A DNA stretch of 64,000 nucleotides from Helopsaltes ochotensis (Eukaryota; Chordata; Aves; Passeriformes; Locustellidae), in NCBI GenBank assembly GCA_013400155.1, contig VXBM01000130.1, forward strand, positions 481,529 to 545,528, given 5' to 3'. Under the pieces are notes generated by a model. The model did not search any database, had not been told where the DNA came from, and saw nothing but the letters and a program-made list of their open reading frames with translations. Each line of letters starts with the position of its first letter. Position 1 is the stretch's first letter. Of the stretch, positions 52,301 to 62,613 are shown piece by piece. A program made the translations under genes and the position numbers.

Positions 52301-55300
52301 AGTTTGGAAGCACACCTGTTACACAATCTGGAGGAAACCAAGGGTATCAAAGAGTAAAATTAGAGATTGGCATGAATCTGTACACTTTCTTCCTCCTAAT
52401 AGTCCAGGGATTTAGACCTGCACCCAAGCTTTGAGGCAAAAGGCCACTGCTAAGCAATATACTCAGGCAGAAAATGGAAAAGCAGTTTATCACAGTGGTC
52501 TCAGCATGACCTCAATCTGGCAGACATTCAGCTGTGTCAGCAAAAAATGGCTTTAGATAGTTCTTCATGTTAACCTGACAAAAGGCAAAGTGAGGGGGAA
52601 TGAAAGGAAGAAAAGAGACAAAAATGCAGAGGTACTGGATGGCCCACGGACTGGGATGCATAGAAGGAACAATATGATAAAAATGTTAAGCTCTGCCAAA
52701 GACACTTTCATACTAATTTATATATTATCTGATCTTTCCATTATTGAATGCATAGAAATCTATTTCAGCTCTAACATCTTTGAAACCTCTTCAGTTTCAT
52801 CAGTCCAAAGAAATATTTCAGTTGGTATTTAAGCACAGACAGATCCCATTTTCAGAAGTAAGGAATATTCACAATTATCAGACAAGTCATACAAAGGTAT
52901 AAAGTAAAACACTTCTACAAAAATCAGGCCACATTTACTAAGACTTCTAAATATAGTCTATGGAGCCTTACTGTGATGAGAAATTCAAATTTCTGAACAG
53001 ACCTCTAAATACATCAACCTCTCAGATACTGTCCAGCAGTTGAGCTGGTTTTTTGACATATGTCAGGCTCTCTTGAAATACAAAGGCACTGCCAGAAATG
53101 AGAATCAACAATGAATGATATTTTCCCTAGCAATAAACGCACAGTTAAAGGGAAAAATTTAAGAGAGACTACTAAATGTTCAGTTTTGCTTTAAAAATTA
53201 AAAAAAAAAAAAAAAGAAAATCAAACTAGACAAAAGAAATGCAGAACAATATGAGAAAACTTTAGCAAATTAAATTAAATTAATTAAAATGCTTCATGGT
53301 ACACGAAACTTTACTTACCAACAAGCCCCTTTGTACTACTTGATGCTGCTGCTGTGTGAGCGGGGGCGGGAGCTGGCTTTGCCTCCTCTGCTGGTACAGA
53401 TGTGATGCTACTGGTTTCAGCTTCAATCGAAACATCCTTCCCACCCCTCCGCTTTATGGTACCTGTATCACCCTCGGAGTCCTCTCCCCAGTATCCTGTG
53501 GAAGATGCCCAGCTTGCTCTGGACTGTGCTTGATCAAGGCTCTCCCTACCTTGACTTTGCCTGCCATACTTCGTGCCATGGTCAGGGAACATCAGCTGGT
53601 CCATATGGCCGCCTGAGGCCCACAGTCCCGCCCCATCTCCTGAACTATCAAAATGAGCATGTCCAAGAGGCAGAGTCTCCCAGCTCCTCTGGTGCTGTAT
53701 TGTCTGGATGTTATCGTGAGAACCACTCGAACAAGAAGTCCAGCTACCACGGCCACTGTCAGCTGCGTCGAGCGAAGCTCTGTCCCCCTGGTCCTGTGAC
53801 AGCTCTTCTGTACTAGGAGAAGAAAGTACAGTTGCTCCAGCATACAGGCCTCTGGTCTCTGACAGCGGTGCATATGAGCTGGATACACATTGATGAGGGG
53901 GACAAAAAATCCAGTGTTGGAATTGGAAATCATGAACGAGACGCACAAAGAAACAACCAAAGAGAAACAAAACACACTGCGGGTTGGACTAGGTAACCTT
54001 AATGACATTTAGAGGTCTCCTTCCACCCAAACCATTCCATGATTCTATGGTTGAAGATTTGGATGCACTTTATAGTATTTACTGTTTACATGAATGGTTA
54101 ATTCAATTTTGAGAATATAATACTTTTCTTTTAAGTATATCCTCAATAAAACAAAAACAAACGCAAACAAACAAAACAAACAATAACTTGCTGAAGCCTT
54201 ACATTCAGTGGTGTGATTCCAAAAGGTAAAATCTTAACTTCACAACAGCCCTTTAAGACAGGCAAACCACACAGACACACATACAAGGAAACAGACAAGG
54301 TTATTCTACTGCTTTCCAGCCATGCTGAGCAAATGGTTCAAAACCTAGAAACAGAATTCAGCAAGAGCTGGCTAATATTCAGGTTTAGATTTCAGATTTT
54401 TTTTTTTTCCTGCTTAGGAAACTGAAAGCTAACTTTTCAACATTTCCTGCAAATGGAAATGTATCTTAACCTTATTTTTGGAAATACATGCTACTTAGTA
54501 GAGCAAGCACATTTTTTGTAGCCTTTCAATGATTAAGTGAGCCTTACACAGCAGCAGAGAAAACCGACCAAGTGTTGCTTTTGCTTAGCAGATATCCAGA
54601 CTCCTGAGACTTGCTCTTGCAGGGCACCTTCCTATGGAGGCTGGAACCCTCTTCTTCCAAATATTTAAGACATCTAATTAGAGTTTGCATAGCCTGAGAT
54701 TCCCAAAACTGAAGTACAGAAGTTTTGGAACAGGTCTGCCATTCACAGACCCTGCAGGATTAAAACCCCAGAAACCATTCAGAGAACTGAAGCATCCAAA
54801 TAACAGCTCAAACAAAAAAAAAAAAAAGTAAGTGGAGACTAAAAAGGAGCCAGAGCTCCAATTATTTTCACACCAAGGCTCACTGCTAGAGATTTGGAGA
54901 ACTCCTCAAAGCACTAGCTTCCCCACTATTACAGAACTTAATTACGTAGAAAATTACTAGACAACCAGCAGCGTAATGTGAATTTTAGCTTCCAATTATT
55001 GTTGACTAGAAGAGATATTTGGAGTAAAATATTTTGGAGTTAGACAAATATGCACTTTTCCATGAAGCAGACTGGAAAATTGCTAGCTATTTCTGTTCTC
55101 AGTTTGATCACTGAATAATTGTATGAATATCTCATCTAATTCAGTTAATTTCCCATGGAGAAAGCAGGCTAGGGTACTAGTCTGCCACGAAGTGGATAAT
55201 CTACGGCACCACTGAAATGCTCAGATGGTAACATCTACTGAGGTAAAGTCTTACTGCTGTAGACCTCACTCACTCAGGAGTGCAAGACCTTTTCTTGGCA

Positions 55301-58300
55301 GGAATGGAGTTTTATCACAAAATGAAGGAAGTAGTTTTTTAAGAGCAGAGGAGAAAAAATATTTGAGAGTTACAGGGGAAGTTAAATGGACAGATATACA
55401 TGCCACATACACACTCTATGAAAATATAAGTAAGCACAAATAAAACTCTTACCCTAAGCTGTATTGATCTGGTTCAATCATGATTCTTCTGTCAATCCTT
55501 CCCACACCAAGATTTGTCTCCACAATGCTGACAGAATGCCTCTGTCTCCTCTCATCATGCAGGGAGACTGGCATAGAGTCAAAAGAAGAATTGCTGACAA
55601 TACTAGATCTAGAAGAAATTTCACTGTGACCAGAATCAGAGAAGTTATCCACGGTGCTGCTGGGAGCCAAAGTGTAGCCTGGAAAGGGAACATCGCGTCA
55701 ATCAGACTCTCCAAGATGCCTGCTCGCTTCTTGTCAGGCCACTGTCAATACTACAATAAAACTGGCACTGAGACAAAGCTACCATAACATTTACACAGCA
55801 CTGCAAAAGATAAAGATACACAGCAAAACTGTGTGAGGATTGTGAAAATATGTACATTTACAAACCAACCGCTCTCCTTCCCTCTTCTCTGCCCTCCTCT
55901 CCTAAATTCTTTTCAAATTCATCATCATACTTGTATCCTCACATTATGAAATATTACTTCTCAAAATCTGCCAGTGCATAAACACTGTCTTCAAGACTGG
56001 AAGGAAAGAGATGCTCTGGTTGAGATTACTGCTTAAAGAAATCCCAGAGACTCTCCTATACTTTGTATAAGTCTTTGTATTTTTCAAAGCTACTCTTCAG
56101 AGATGAACAGATACAGAAGCCCAGATGTCTGGGCTGACTGCTTTTTACATATCTTAGCTGAGAGACAGGCAGGATTTTACGTTTTCTTTGTGATACTTGG
56201 CTCACTAATTAATTCCAAATTCCCTATTACCAGAATTATGGTGAAATTTGGAGATAGGTAGCACTGACACAGCCCGACTAAGATAAAATCTGCAAACCAT
56301 GTCATAGAACCAAGTTCAGCTTTTCTTTCAATATTAAATAAATTGCGCTGAATGTTCTTGCCAGCTAAGTTAAAGATCATTAAACACACCCACAAGTCAC
56401 AGCAGTTTTCATTTTTTGCTTTCACTCTACTCTTAAGTGTGAAAATTACTTCAACTGATCTAGCCCAGTTCACTTGCTGAGAACTAATGCTGGGAATTAA
56501 TGTTCTCTTTTTTATCTGAAGGAACATATCATTAGCTTCATGTAGCCATAAAACCCAGGACTTTTTTAAAATCATGTTTATGATTTGCTTTTTGCAAAAA
56601 TTAAGTGCTGTTCACACTGTGAGTCAAGTACAAAATTTCAATTCCTTTTTCAAAAAATAGGCCTGACCATATTTATATAAGTTCACTCTTTCCTAATGTA
56701 GTGTTTGGGAGAAATAGTGATGACAGCTTACAAGGACTCAAGATGATATATCCTCTACATATTATCCTCCTCCACCTGACCTTAGTTAATAACACTTCAA
56801 TAGAAGTCACTCCAGCCCCAATGTATATTCTACCATAATGCTCTATTATGTAACTGTTAAACTGAACTTTTATTCTATTTTGAAAAGAGTATAACTTAGA
56901 AGTCACATGCAACACATCTAGGCTATCATACTTCCAAAGTGGTTTTTTGTTTGTTTGTTTAAACTATAGGACAATGCCTCCATACTCTATTTTGTCAATT
57001 CATTGCCAGAACTACCATGAAAACAAAGAAACAAACAGGTTTTTAAAAAATCCCTTTAAAGTCCTAAACTCACTTGAAAAAATACATTTGTGAAATTACT
57101 TTAAAAGATCTTGGTCAAGAAAGCTCCTATGTATAATACCATTCCTCAAAAATTCATACACATGGCTTAAATAATCAGGCAGCTATTAAAATATTCTGCA
57201 GTCTAAAATATAAATTATAGTATTAAATATTCTGATTTGAATTCCAAATAACTTAAGCCTGTCATATGTAGGTCACATCCCATTCAGATGCATGACACAG
57301 CAAATAATTCCTCTAACAGATCAGTGTGGTCAATGCCGTACAAAGATTTTAAGTTTCAACCTGCACATCCTTCCACTGAAGGCAGGAATCACTGATCATA
57401 GGAATATTTTTTGTCAGAAGCAGCTGCAGTCAGAGCGACATGCTGCATCAAATCCTGTCTCATACCACGCTATCTTTTCTGGCTTTGGCTTTTGATCAGC
57501 AAAGGGCTTTCAAGTACACTTGAAATCAGGTTCCCAGCTAACTTTCATGTATCCCACTCTGCGCTACATTTTCTGCCCTCTTGCTGACCGTATGTGACAA
57601 AAATAGGAGCAGCAGTATTGAGTGTCCAAATGCTCTCACAGAAGCTTCCAAAGGCTATGAGTTTCAAGAAACAGGATAAGAAATATTGAACATCTACTAC
57701 CTTTCCTTGGAGAGCTCTGTGGTGAAGTAGGAGGAGAAGACAGCTGCGAAGATGCACTTGAGACAGTGTCTTCAGGTTGTTTCTTGTGACGATCCAAACT
57801 TCCTTCTTCTGATAATGAAAGGATTTTCTTTAAAGCTTGTGGGGAGTTAATGCCTTTAGGTAAGAATTAAAGTAGGCAGATGTAAAGTCCAGTATAAATA
57901 CATCCTTATTTTCCACAATGCATTTATAGATCAGACACCTCACAGGAAGAAAAAGCTACATCTTTTTCCTGCGTATTTCTGACTTCCTGACATCATCTTA
58001 AATGAAGCAAAATGTTAAAACTTATTCCTGTTAAAAAAACAGTGCTTTATTTCTGCATATTAGAGCAGATGGTCTTCCATTCTGGCCACTTAAGATAAAT
58101 ATTTTGCCACAGAAAACATGAAGATTTTATGTTGTAGAATACTGCCTATACAATATGTAATTGAGGATAGGCATAGGAGTGGTTACTGAGAAACTTAAAC
58201 TAAAATTAGCTTAAATACAGGCACACACCCATCTCACTGGATAGTGAAGATTTAAATAGTAAGAATTCAAACTGCTCTACTGTTTCTTTTCTATTCAGAG

Positions 58301-61300
58301 TAGCCTAGAAGGTCAAAGGAACCCAGAAAGAAAATTAATAAGGCTTAGGCTTATGAAACAAGGCCATCCTGCAGCTGCCTTTCTCCCTTTCATTTTTGAG
58401 AACTATCTCTGCACCAGCTTATTTTGGGAAACTACAGAGTAAATACATCCTGAAGATGATATATGATGTAAAGATCTAGGGCATCAGGAATTGCTTTTCC
58501 TAGACCACACTTATCCATCTTTCCCTTCCCCTCCCCTCAAAAATCCACCTGGAAAAGCCTTACAAGCGAAGACAGAGTTTTTCTTGACAGTTATGCCAAT
58601 GTTTGTGGTAGAGGTTATTTCCAAGCATTTGTGAACTTTTATCTTTGATCTGTTGGATCACAATCCTGCTATCAATAATTTACAGCTGCCTGATCAGCAT
58701 AACCTAGTCAGTTTTCAGAAACTTTGCCACTATGAGCAAAAAATTGCAGTCTATGGAGCTTCAAAGTCCTTTTAAGATTAAAATTTAATGGTAAAATCAA
58801 CAAGATCTAGATGAATATTGAATTGTTTCTTGCTCATTTTGCTGTTTCTAATGCTTTGCTGCAGCCTAAGCAGTGCATGAGGAAAACCAATAAAAGTGAA
58901 ATCATAATTAAGCTCTTGTGCAATAACCATCATGGAAAAGAAACAGCCAATTATGCTACATACACTTCCTAGGGATATTACCATACTTGTGATTTAAGGA
59001 GTCCGTTAATAGTGCATATGTGTTTTGTACACATGTTGAGAGGTGAGAAACATTTACTCTTTCCAGCTGCTAGCAACAGGTAAATACTTATACTGATGAA
59101 ATTAACAGGATGCTTTCCCTAAATTTCTTTCTTTCCATTTCTAGAGAAAAGAACTATGCCTAGACACTGCATGAGCAGACATAACCTGCATATCATACTA
59201 CCAGAAATGGAAGTCTGAACGGTATTTGATTAAAAATATCTTTCTGACATAGACAAACAAACTTCAGAAAATTAAACCAAATTCCTCCTTGTTCCACCTA
59301 CCGAATGGTGGGAGGTCTTTGACTGGCACTTTCTTGCGAGAGGGATACAGAGACACGGCCGGGACCTGCAATGCTTGGTTTACTTTATGTTGCTGCTGCT
59401 GCTGCACTTTCTGCTGGATGCCTGCCCGGGGAGCCACTGGTGACGTTTCAGATTTCCCAGATCGCTTGTCTCCTGTGTTCTTCGGCACTTTGCAAGGAAG
59501 GGGACAAAACACTGAATGACTACTAGCTAAGAACACAACGGTGTTTTAGTCTGAGAAGTGCAAAGCCCTCTGATTAACAATTAAAAGGTGCTCAAATACT
59601 AGTACAATTAATGCAGCGTGATATCTTTAGACAGAAAAGCTGAAAAGGAAAAGAAGGGGAGATGTAACTCCCTTCAGAAGATGTACATTATCTGTGAATG
59701 TTTTCTTTCTCAAAATAAAGCTCTGATAAATGACCACTGTAACAAAAAACATGACCAGAAGTTATACTGGGCTAACATAACCACTACAACTGTTTCAGAA
59801 CAGATATATAATTACTAGTTTTTGCTACCCTGCAGGAAGGGAAGGGCAAAAGACACAACATTTCCTAAAATCAAAATGAAATAAATGTCTAGGATACGGT
59901 TCCTCTCTGCTGCCCCAGGTAAAGCCCTCCAAGTATCTCTGAAATACCCAGACGTAAGAAAATCCCCTACTCCCTCAGAGTAACCATATCGCTATTCACA
60001 CTAATAACCTCAGTATATCAGAAATATAGAAGAACTTTTGACTTCTTCATACCCTTAGTACCGACAAATCTAAAAAGCCATGTACACCTCATTGTGACAT
60101 CATCTTAAAGCCTTATCACCTGCATAAATACTATGTCTCTATCCTGTTGATCCACAAGATTATTTCCTTAGGATTCATAGATGTTTAGTACTTGAAAATG
60201 ACTAGACAAATAATTTTCTACTTCATCATCTAGTTACTGTTCCCAATTGATTCACTGGACTAGAAACAGAGTTATATTGAACAGTTTTCTTAAAATCCAC
60301 AACAAATGACAATGCTCACATGTGTTCGTGGCTGGCTCACACTGCAGAGAAAGTGTCTGGAGGCTCTCTTCATCCATTTCCAGATCCAGGTTTGAGAGAT
60401 ACTGCTTTACTTTCCGTGCCATCTGAGCATCTTCATAGAGCTTTTTAGCATTAAGAAAGGAGCTGCGACGGACCCGCTTTTTATGCCCCCCTGCTTGTGC
60501 AACATCCAGCACGGCTGCATTGGCACTGCCCTGGCTAAGAGAGCTGGAGTGAAGGGGAGCAGAAAGGGGAAGAAAGAGAGCAAAGGTATGACTTAGTCCA
60601 ACATGGTATCACCCAATAAACATGAAACGTGCAACAGATTGCTTGAGTGTCAGTCTACGGTCAAAGCTTACATGCCTCATTCCAGTAAGTCAAACAGCTA
60701 TAACAGATAGAAAGATAAGGGTCAGGAAATCTTTTTTCTTGGTTACAGGCACTATTTTAATGGCACAGATATTTTAACCTATTTTGCTCACACTAGGCAG
60801 TTAACACTTCACACATCTAGAAAAGCACTCAAGGCAGCTCTCTCACATAAGCCATCTACTGAGAGGATTGGAGCATTAGGAAAAGCTCATGCAGTAAGGC
60901 AGTGCTGACAGAAGACTACAGTTGAGGTTCAAATTCAAGTACATATAAAGGAGGCATTTTGAAAGCCCTCCGTGTTTTAAATCAGACTGCATACAAAATG
61001 TACAGCTCAGTTTTACAGAATAGAACTTCTTCATAATTTGCAAGAATGAAGAGAATTTTGTTAAATAAAATGATGAAATACATGTCATGCACATTTCAAT
61101 GTATGTATATCTATATGAAAGCTATGCATTGGTCCTGAATTGTTAAGCTAAAAATGATGGCTAATTGTAGTATGAAAGTAAGCTAGTCAAGCAGATACTA
61201 TAAGTTTCAAATTTTGAATTTAATTGTGATAATTGTTTAATAAGTATAAGGAAATGAACAGCTATTTTCAGCTGTTGCAACCTTGTCATTTTGTAATTTC

Positions 61301-62613
61301 TCTTTGACTGAAAGTCTCTTCCTTCAGCAATTTGAACTGGAGGTGGGAAAGAACACTCCACTTCTACCTATGACCACTTAAAAATAATTTACAGCTTTTG
61401 TGTTTTAATCTCAAATCAAAAGCACTCTTACATTAGAATGTATTGTCAGTAAAAAAGGGTTAACAAAAAAAATGTCAAAGCATCAGAAAATTAAAGATAG
61501 CAAGTAGGAAAAAATGTAAATGGTAAAGGAAGAATGAATGTCTGTGTGTGTTGTCTCCAACCACTTACCCCAAACTCCTCCATTTCTTCTTCCTGCAAGT
61601 GAGAGCCAGGAAGAATAAAGCATGGGTTTAAGAAGAGACAGAGAAAGATCACAAGCTCAGAAAGAAAAAGATCAGACCTCAGGACAAGCAGTTCTGGAAG
61701 CCCACAAACATTAAAAGAGCCTTGACTCGGGCATACAAATCAGATATTACAAACTCTTCCAGCTCAAATTAAGAAAAAAGAGTATGCAATAAGCTTGTCA
61801 AATATGAAGCCAAAGAGCATTCACTTCATGTTTTCTAACACAAGTAGCTGAAACTGCTTCAGATACATTACCACTTCTAGTAAATCAAAATTATAAGGCT
61901 GACACCCATCAATGTTTCAAATAGACTAACAGATATGTTTTCAAGACAGTTTCTCTCCCTTCCACTGATAGAATCTCATTTTTATGAAGTGACTGTCAAC
62001 TACGGAATAGTCAGCATTTTAGAACGTATCTACAAAAGGTAATGGTTTCTCCAGTCTTGGACCACCACATCATGCTGGTCAATTGCTAACACAAAAAATT
62101 CATACTGCTCCAACAGAAGGGGCACATCAAAGTCCCTCTTGCTGACACCTAGCCCTCTCCCAGCTGGGGAAAGCTCTGCCTGGTACAACACACTTACCTT
62201 GTTCTAAACATGAGGGCAGGATCCATGTTCACGGACGCCATGCGACCGACATGGCGGATCTCCTTCGCAATCATCCGCAGCTTCTCAAAATTCACCAGGC
62301 CCTCCACTTTAGAATCATTTCCTACAATCAACAACATCAGTGATTAGGCAGGGAAGTTACTTTTCCTTAGCTAGTAAAAGATGATAAACTTCTGCCTTTA
62401 CCTTCATGAAGGAATGTAAGGTCTTTTTTGATGACAGGAAACAGGGGGATAATAGGGGGCTGTAGGTTTTGGCTGTTAAGGACATTACGATATTTTGCCA
62501 TATTCCTAGATGGATCAAACAAGTCCTGCAGATCTTGAAACAGTTTTTCATACTTGCTTGGAAGCTTTTCCCAAGTAGTTCGGAGCCTTGCAACTGGTGC
62601 CAAATTCAGGCCA
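49280..62613 (-). CDS. RAPGEF2: RAPGEF2, Rap guanine nucleotide exchange factor 2, C-terminal part (10 coding exons)
   Basis: Joined minus-strand exons: 62613-62402, 62321-62198, 61592-61569, 60543-60320, 59487-59302, 57853-57701, 55678-55453, 53878-53319, 50751-50446, 49305-49280. The total is 2041 nt including the stop, about 679 residues, which would be roughly the last 45% of the approximately 1500-residue vertebrate protein. Every junction is GT-AG and every phase matches its neighbour. Known for the family: RAPGEF2 loads GTP on Rap1/Rap2 at membranes and acts in cell adhesion, neuronal development and ERK signalling. Visible here: the end of the RasGEF domain, then a Ser/Pro/Gln-rich tail ending in S-A-V. 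The paralogue RAPGEF6 also ends this way but its tail differs, for example around the PPTPPGY segment and the final exons, so RAPGEF2 is the better match. The 5' exons lie outside the window. No frameshift or in-frame stop was seen, so the gene looks intact. Confidence 0.95.
49306..50445 (-). other. Last RAPGEF2 intron
   Basis: 1140-bp intron starting GTAAAT and ending TGTTTGCAG. No repeat or ORF was recognised. Confidence 0.85.
50446..50751 (-). CDS. RAPGEF2: RAPGEF2 penultimate coding exon with two PPxY motifs
   Basis: 306-nt exon, acceptor TTCCTGCAG and donor G|GTAAAT. It reads [20 protein letters not shown], then IAEFAEGGSHPTRKPPDYNV, then ALQRSRMVARTCETHGTATP, and ends DPRLAHYPSQGFSTEED. 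Two PPxY motifs (PPGY and PPDY) are visible. In this protein, described as CNrasGEF, such PY motifs bind Nedd4-type ubiquitin ligases. Joined to the last exon, the codon split gives EEDEDEQVSAV. Confidence 0.96.
50752..53318 (-). other. RAPGEF2 intron (largest complete one in window)
   Basis: 2567-bp intron, AT-rich, with an A-tract near 53198-53216. No clear mobile element or ORF was recognised. Confidence 0.85.
53319..53878 (-). CDS. RAPGEF2: RAPGEF2 large coding exon with degron-like DSGxxS motif
   Basis: 560-nt exon, acceptor TATCCAG and donor G|GTAAGT. It reads SYAPLSETRGLYAGATVLSS, then PSTEELSQDQGDRASLDAAD, then SGRGSWTSCSSGSHDNIQTI, and ends in TAAASSSTKGLV. The D-S-G-R-G-S hexapeptide fits the DSGxxS consensus of SCF(beta-TrCP) substrates. 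RAPGEF2 is reported to be degraded through that ligase after phosphorylation. A basic KRRGGKD patch and a second Ser-rich part, SRASWASSTGYWGEDSEGDT, follow. The open frame continues upstream of the acceptor into the intron. I placed the start at 53878 because the phase then joins the GG of the previous exon to give GSYAP. Confidence 0.96.
53879..55452 (-). other. RAPGEF2 intron with a CR1 3' end near its acceptor
   Basis: 1574-bp intron. Its 3' part holds a short CR1 tail (see the separate entry) whose edge is only about 100 bp upstream of the acceptor for the 560-nt exon. A/C-rich low-complexity sequence lies near 54140-54185. The rest is unremarkable. Confidence 0.85.
53976..54052 (+). mobile_element. 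CR1 LINE 3' tail fragment
   Basis: The segment runs from GGTTGGACTAGGTAACC to CATGATTCTATGG, the typical sense-strand 3' end of avian CR1 elements. It is about 77 bp, severely 5'-truncated, and antisense to RAPGEF2 within its intron. It retains no coding sequence. Confidence 0.8.
55453..55678 (-). CDS. RAPGEF2: RAPGEF2 coding exon (Ser-rich linker)
   Basis: 226-nt exon, acceptor CCTTTCCAG and donor GG|GTAAGA. It reads YTLAPSSTVDNFSDSGHSEI, then SSRSSIVSNSSFDSMPVSLH, then DERRQRHSVSIVETNLGVGR and IDRRIMIEPDQYSL. The RRQRHSVS motif is a basophilic kinase-type site, and the serine run suggests a phospho-regulated disordered linker. It matches RAPGEF2 closely. Confidence 0.96.
55679..57700 (-). 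other. RAPGEF2 intron
   Basis: 2022-bp intron, AT-rich. An antisense-to-nothing reading frame of 132 codons at 56177-56575 shows no family resemblance and no splice context, so I treat it as chance. No mobile element was recognised. Confidence 0.85.
57701..57853 (-). CDS. RAPGEF2: RAPGEF2 coding exon (Ser/Pro-rich)
   Basis: 153-nt exon, acceptor CCTAAAG and donor G|GTAGTA (a weaker donor). It reads INSPQALKKILSLSEEGSLD, then RHKKQPEDTVSSASSQLSSP and PTSPQSSPRK. The dense SP/SPPTSP sites look like proline-directed kinase targets. The codon split at the 5' side gives F-G-I-N-S-P across the junction, and the 3' side gives R-K-G-Y. Both are as expected for RAPGEF2. Confidence 0.95.
57854..59301 (-). 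other. RAPGEF2 intron
   Basis: 1448-bp intron, AT-rich, with no recognised mobile element. The acceptor side before 57853 has a pyrimidine stretch and ends CTAAAG. Confidence 0.85.
59302..59487 (-). CDS. RAPGEF2: RAPGEF2 coding exon with short poly-Gln tract
   Basis: 186-nt exon, acceptor TTGCAAAG and donor G|GTAGGT. Protein: LPKNTGDKRSGKSETSPVAP, then RAGIQQKVQQQQQHKVNQAL, then QVPAVSLYPSRKKVPVKDLP ending PPF. Five consecutive glutamines are coded by CAG codons at 59389-59405. The region is low-complexity and probably disordered. Mammalian orthologues, as I recall, have a longer and differently composed Gln/Pro segment here, so length variation between lineages is likely. Confidence 0.95.
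59488..60319 (-). other. RAPGEF2 intron
   Basis: 832-bp AT-rich intron. I saw no repeat, ORF or RNA gene. It starts GTGAGC and ends TTGCAAAG on the minus strand. Confidence 0.85.
60320..60543 (-). CDS. RAPGEF2: RAPGEF2 coding exon (basic/Ser segment after catalytic domain)
   Basis: 224-nt exon entering and leaving with one base of a codon, acceptor CACTCCAG and donor T|GTGAGC. It reads SLSQGSANAAVLDVAQAGG, then HKKRVRRSSFLNAKKLYEDA, then QMARKVKQYLSNLDLEMDEE and SLQTLSLQCEPATNT. The KKRVRRSS piece is a basic cluster with an RRxS-like kinase site. The following segment looks helical. It matches RAPGEF2 very closely and is one of the strongest identifiers in the window. Confidence 0.96.
60544..61568 (-). 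other. RAPGEF2 intron after the microexon
   Basis: 1025-bp intron, AT-rich, with no recognised repeat or coding signal. The acceptor side has a long pyrimidine tract on the minus strand (CTTTCTTCCCCTTTCTGCTC), so the next exon should be spliced efficiently. Confidence 0.85.
61569..61592 (-). CDS. RAPGEF2: RAPGEF2 24-nt microexon
   Basis: A 24-nt exon lies between CTTGCAG and GTAAGT. In the frame set by both neighbours it encodes KKKWRSL plus parts of the flanking R and G codons, giving FRTRKKKWRSLGSLSQGS across the junctions. It preserves the frame. Skipping would join AG to C and give FRTSSLSQ, a clean loss of eight residues. The stretch matches what I recall of vertebrate RAPGEF2 directly after the catalytic domain, which supports it as a real exon too small for ORF finding. 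The strong donor suggests frequent inclusion. Tissue-regulated skipping is possible but cannot be seen here. Confidence 0.88.
61593..62197 (-). other. RAPGEF2 intron before the microexon
   Basis: 605-bp intron between the last RasGEF exon and the 24-nt microexon. It is AT-rich with no open frame or repeat that I recognise. Pyrimidines precede the microexon acceptor (TCTCACTTGCAG). Confidence 0.85.
62198..62321 (-). CDS. RAPGEF2: RAPGEF2 coding exon (end of RasGEF domain)
   Basis: 124-nt exon with acceptor TTGTAG and donor AG|GTAAGT, a strong consensus. Together with the previous exon it gives GNDSKVEGLVNFEKLRMIA followed by KEIRHVGRM and ASVNMDPALMFRT. The NFEKLRMIA...I stretch is the closing helix of the RasGEF domain. 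The last two bases (AG) are shared with the microexon or, if that is skipped, with the following exon. Confidence 0.95.
62322..62401 (-). other. Short 80-bp RAPGEF2 intron
   Basis: This intron separates the two RasGEF-domain exons. It starts GTAAAG and ends TTGTAG on the minus strand. At 80 bp it is near the lower limit for vertebrate introns, so the two exons are probably recognised by intron definition. Nothing else is visible in it. Confidence 0.9.
62402..62613 (-). CDS. RAPGEF2: RAPGEF2 coding exon (RasGEF domain, C-terminal half)
   Basis: 212-nt exon with an acceptor after TTTCAAG and a donor GTAAAG. It enters with one base completing a codon and leaves with one base. It reads about 70 residues starting GLNLAPVARLRTTWEKLP and ending PVIKKDLTFLHE, which is the CDC25-type RasGEF catalytic fold. 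The LFDPSRNMAKYR and PPIIPLFPV segments are typical of the Rap-GEF helical region that contacts the GTPase. It is the most 5' exon present in the window. I saw no further exon between here and 64000. Confidence 0.95.

Noticed and set aside
53311..53970. Extension of the 560-nt exon into the open intron sequence upstream
   Set aside because: The acceptor at TATCCAG and the phase match to the previous exon fix the start at 53878; the extra residues are not RAPGEF2-like.
56177..56575. 132-codon minus-strand frame in a RAPGEF2 intron
   Set aside because: No family resemblance; the phase and splice sites of the flanking exons exclude it from the mRNA.
49280..62613. Assignment to the paralogue RAPGEF6
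   Set aside because: RAPGEF6 shares the RasGEF domain and the S-A-V end, but the tail between them, including the last two exons, fits RAPGEF2.
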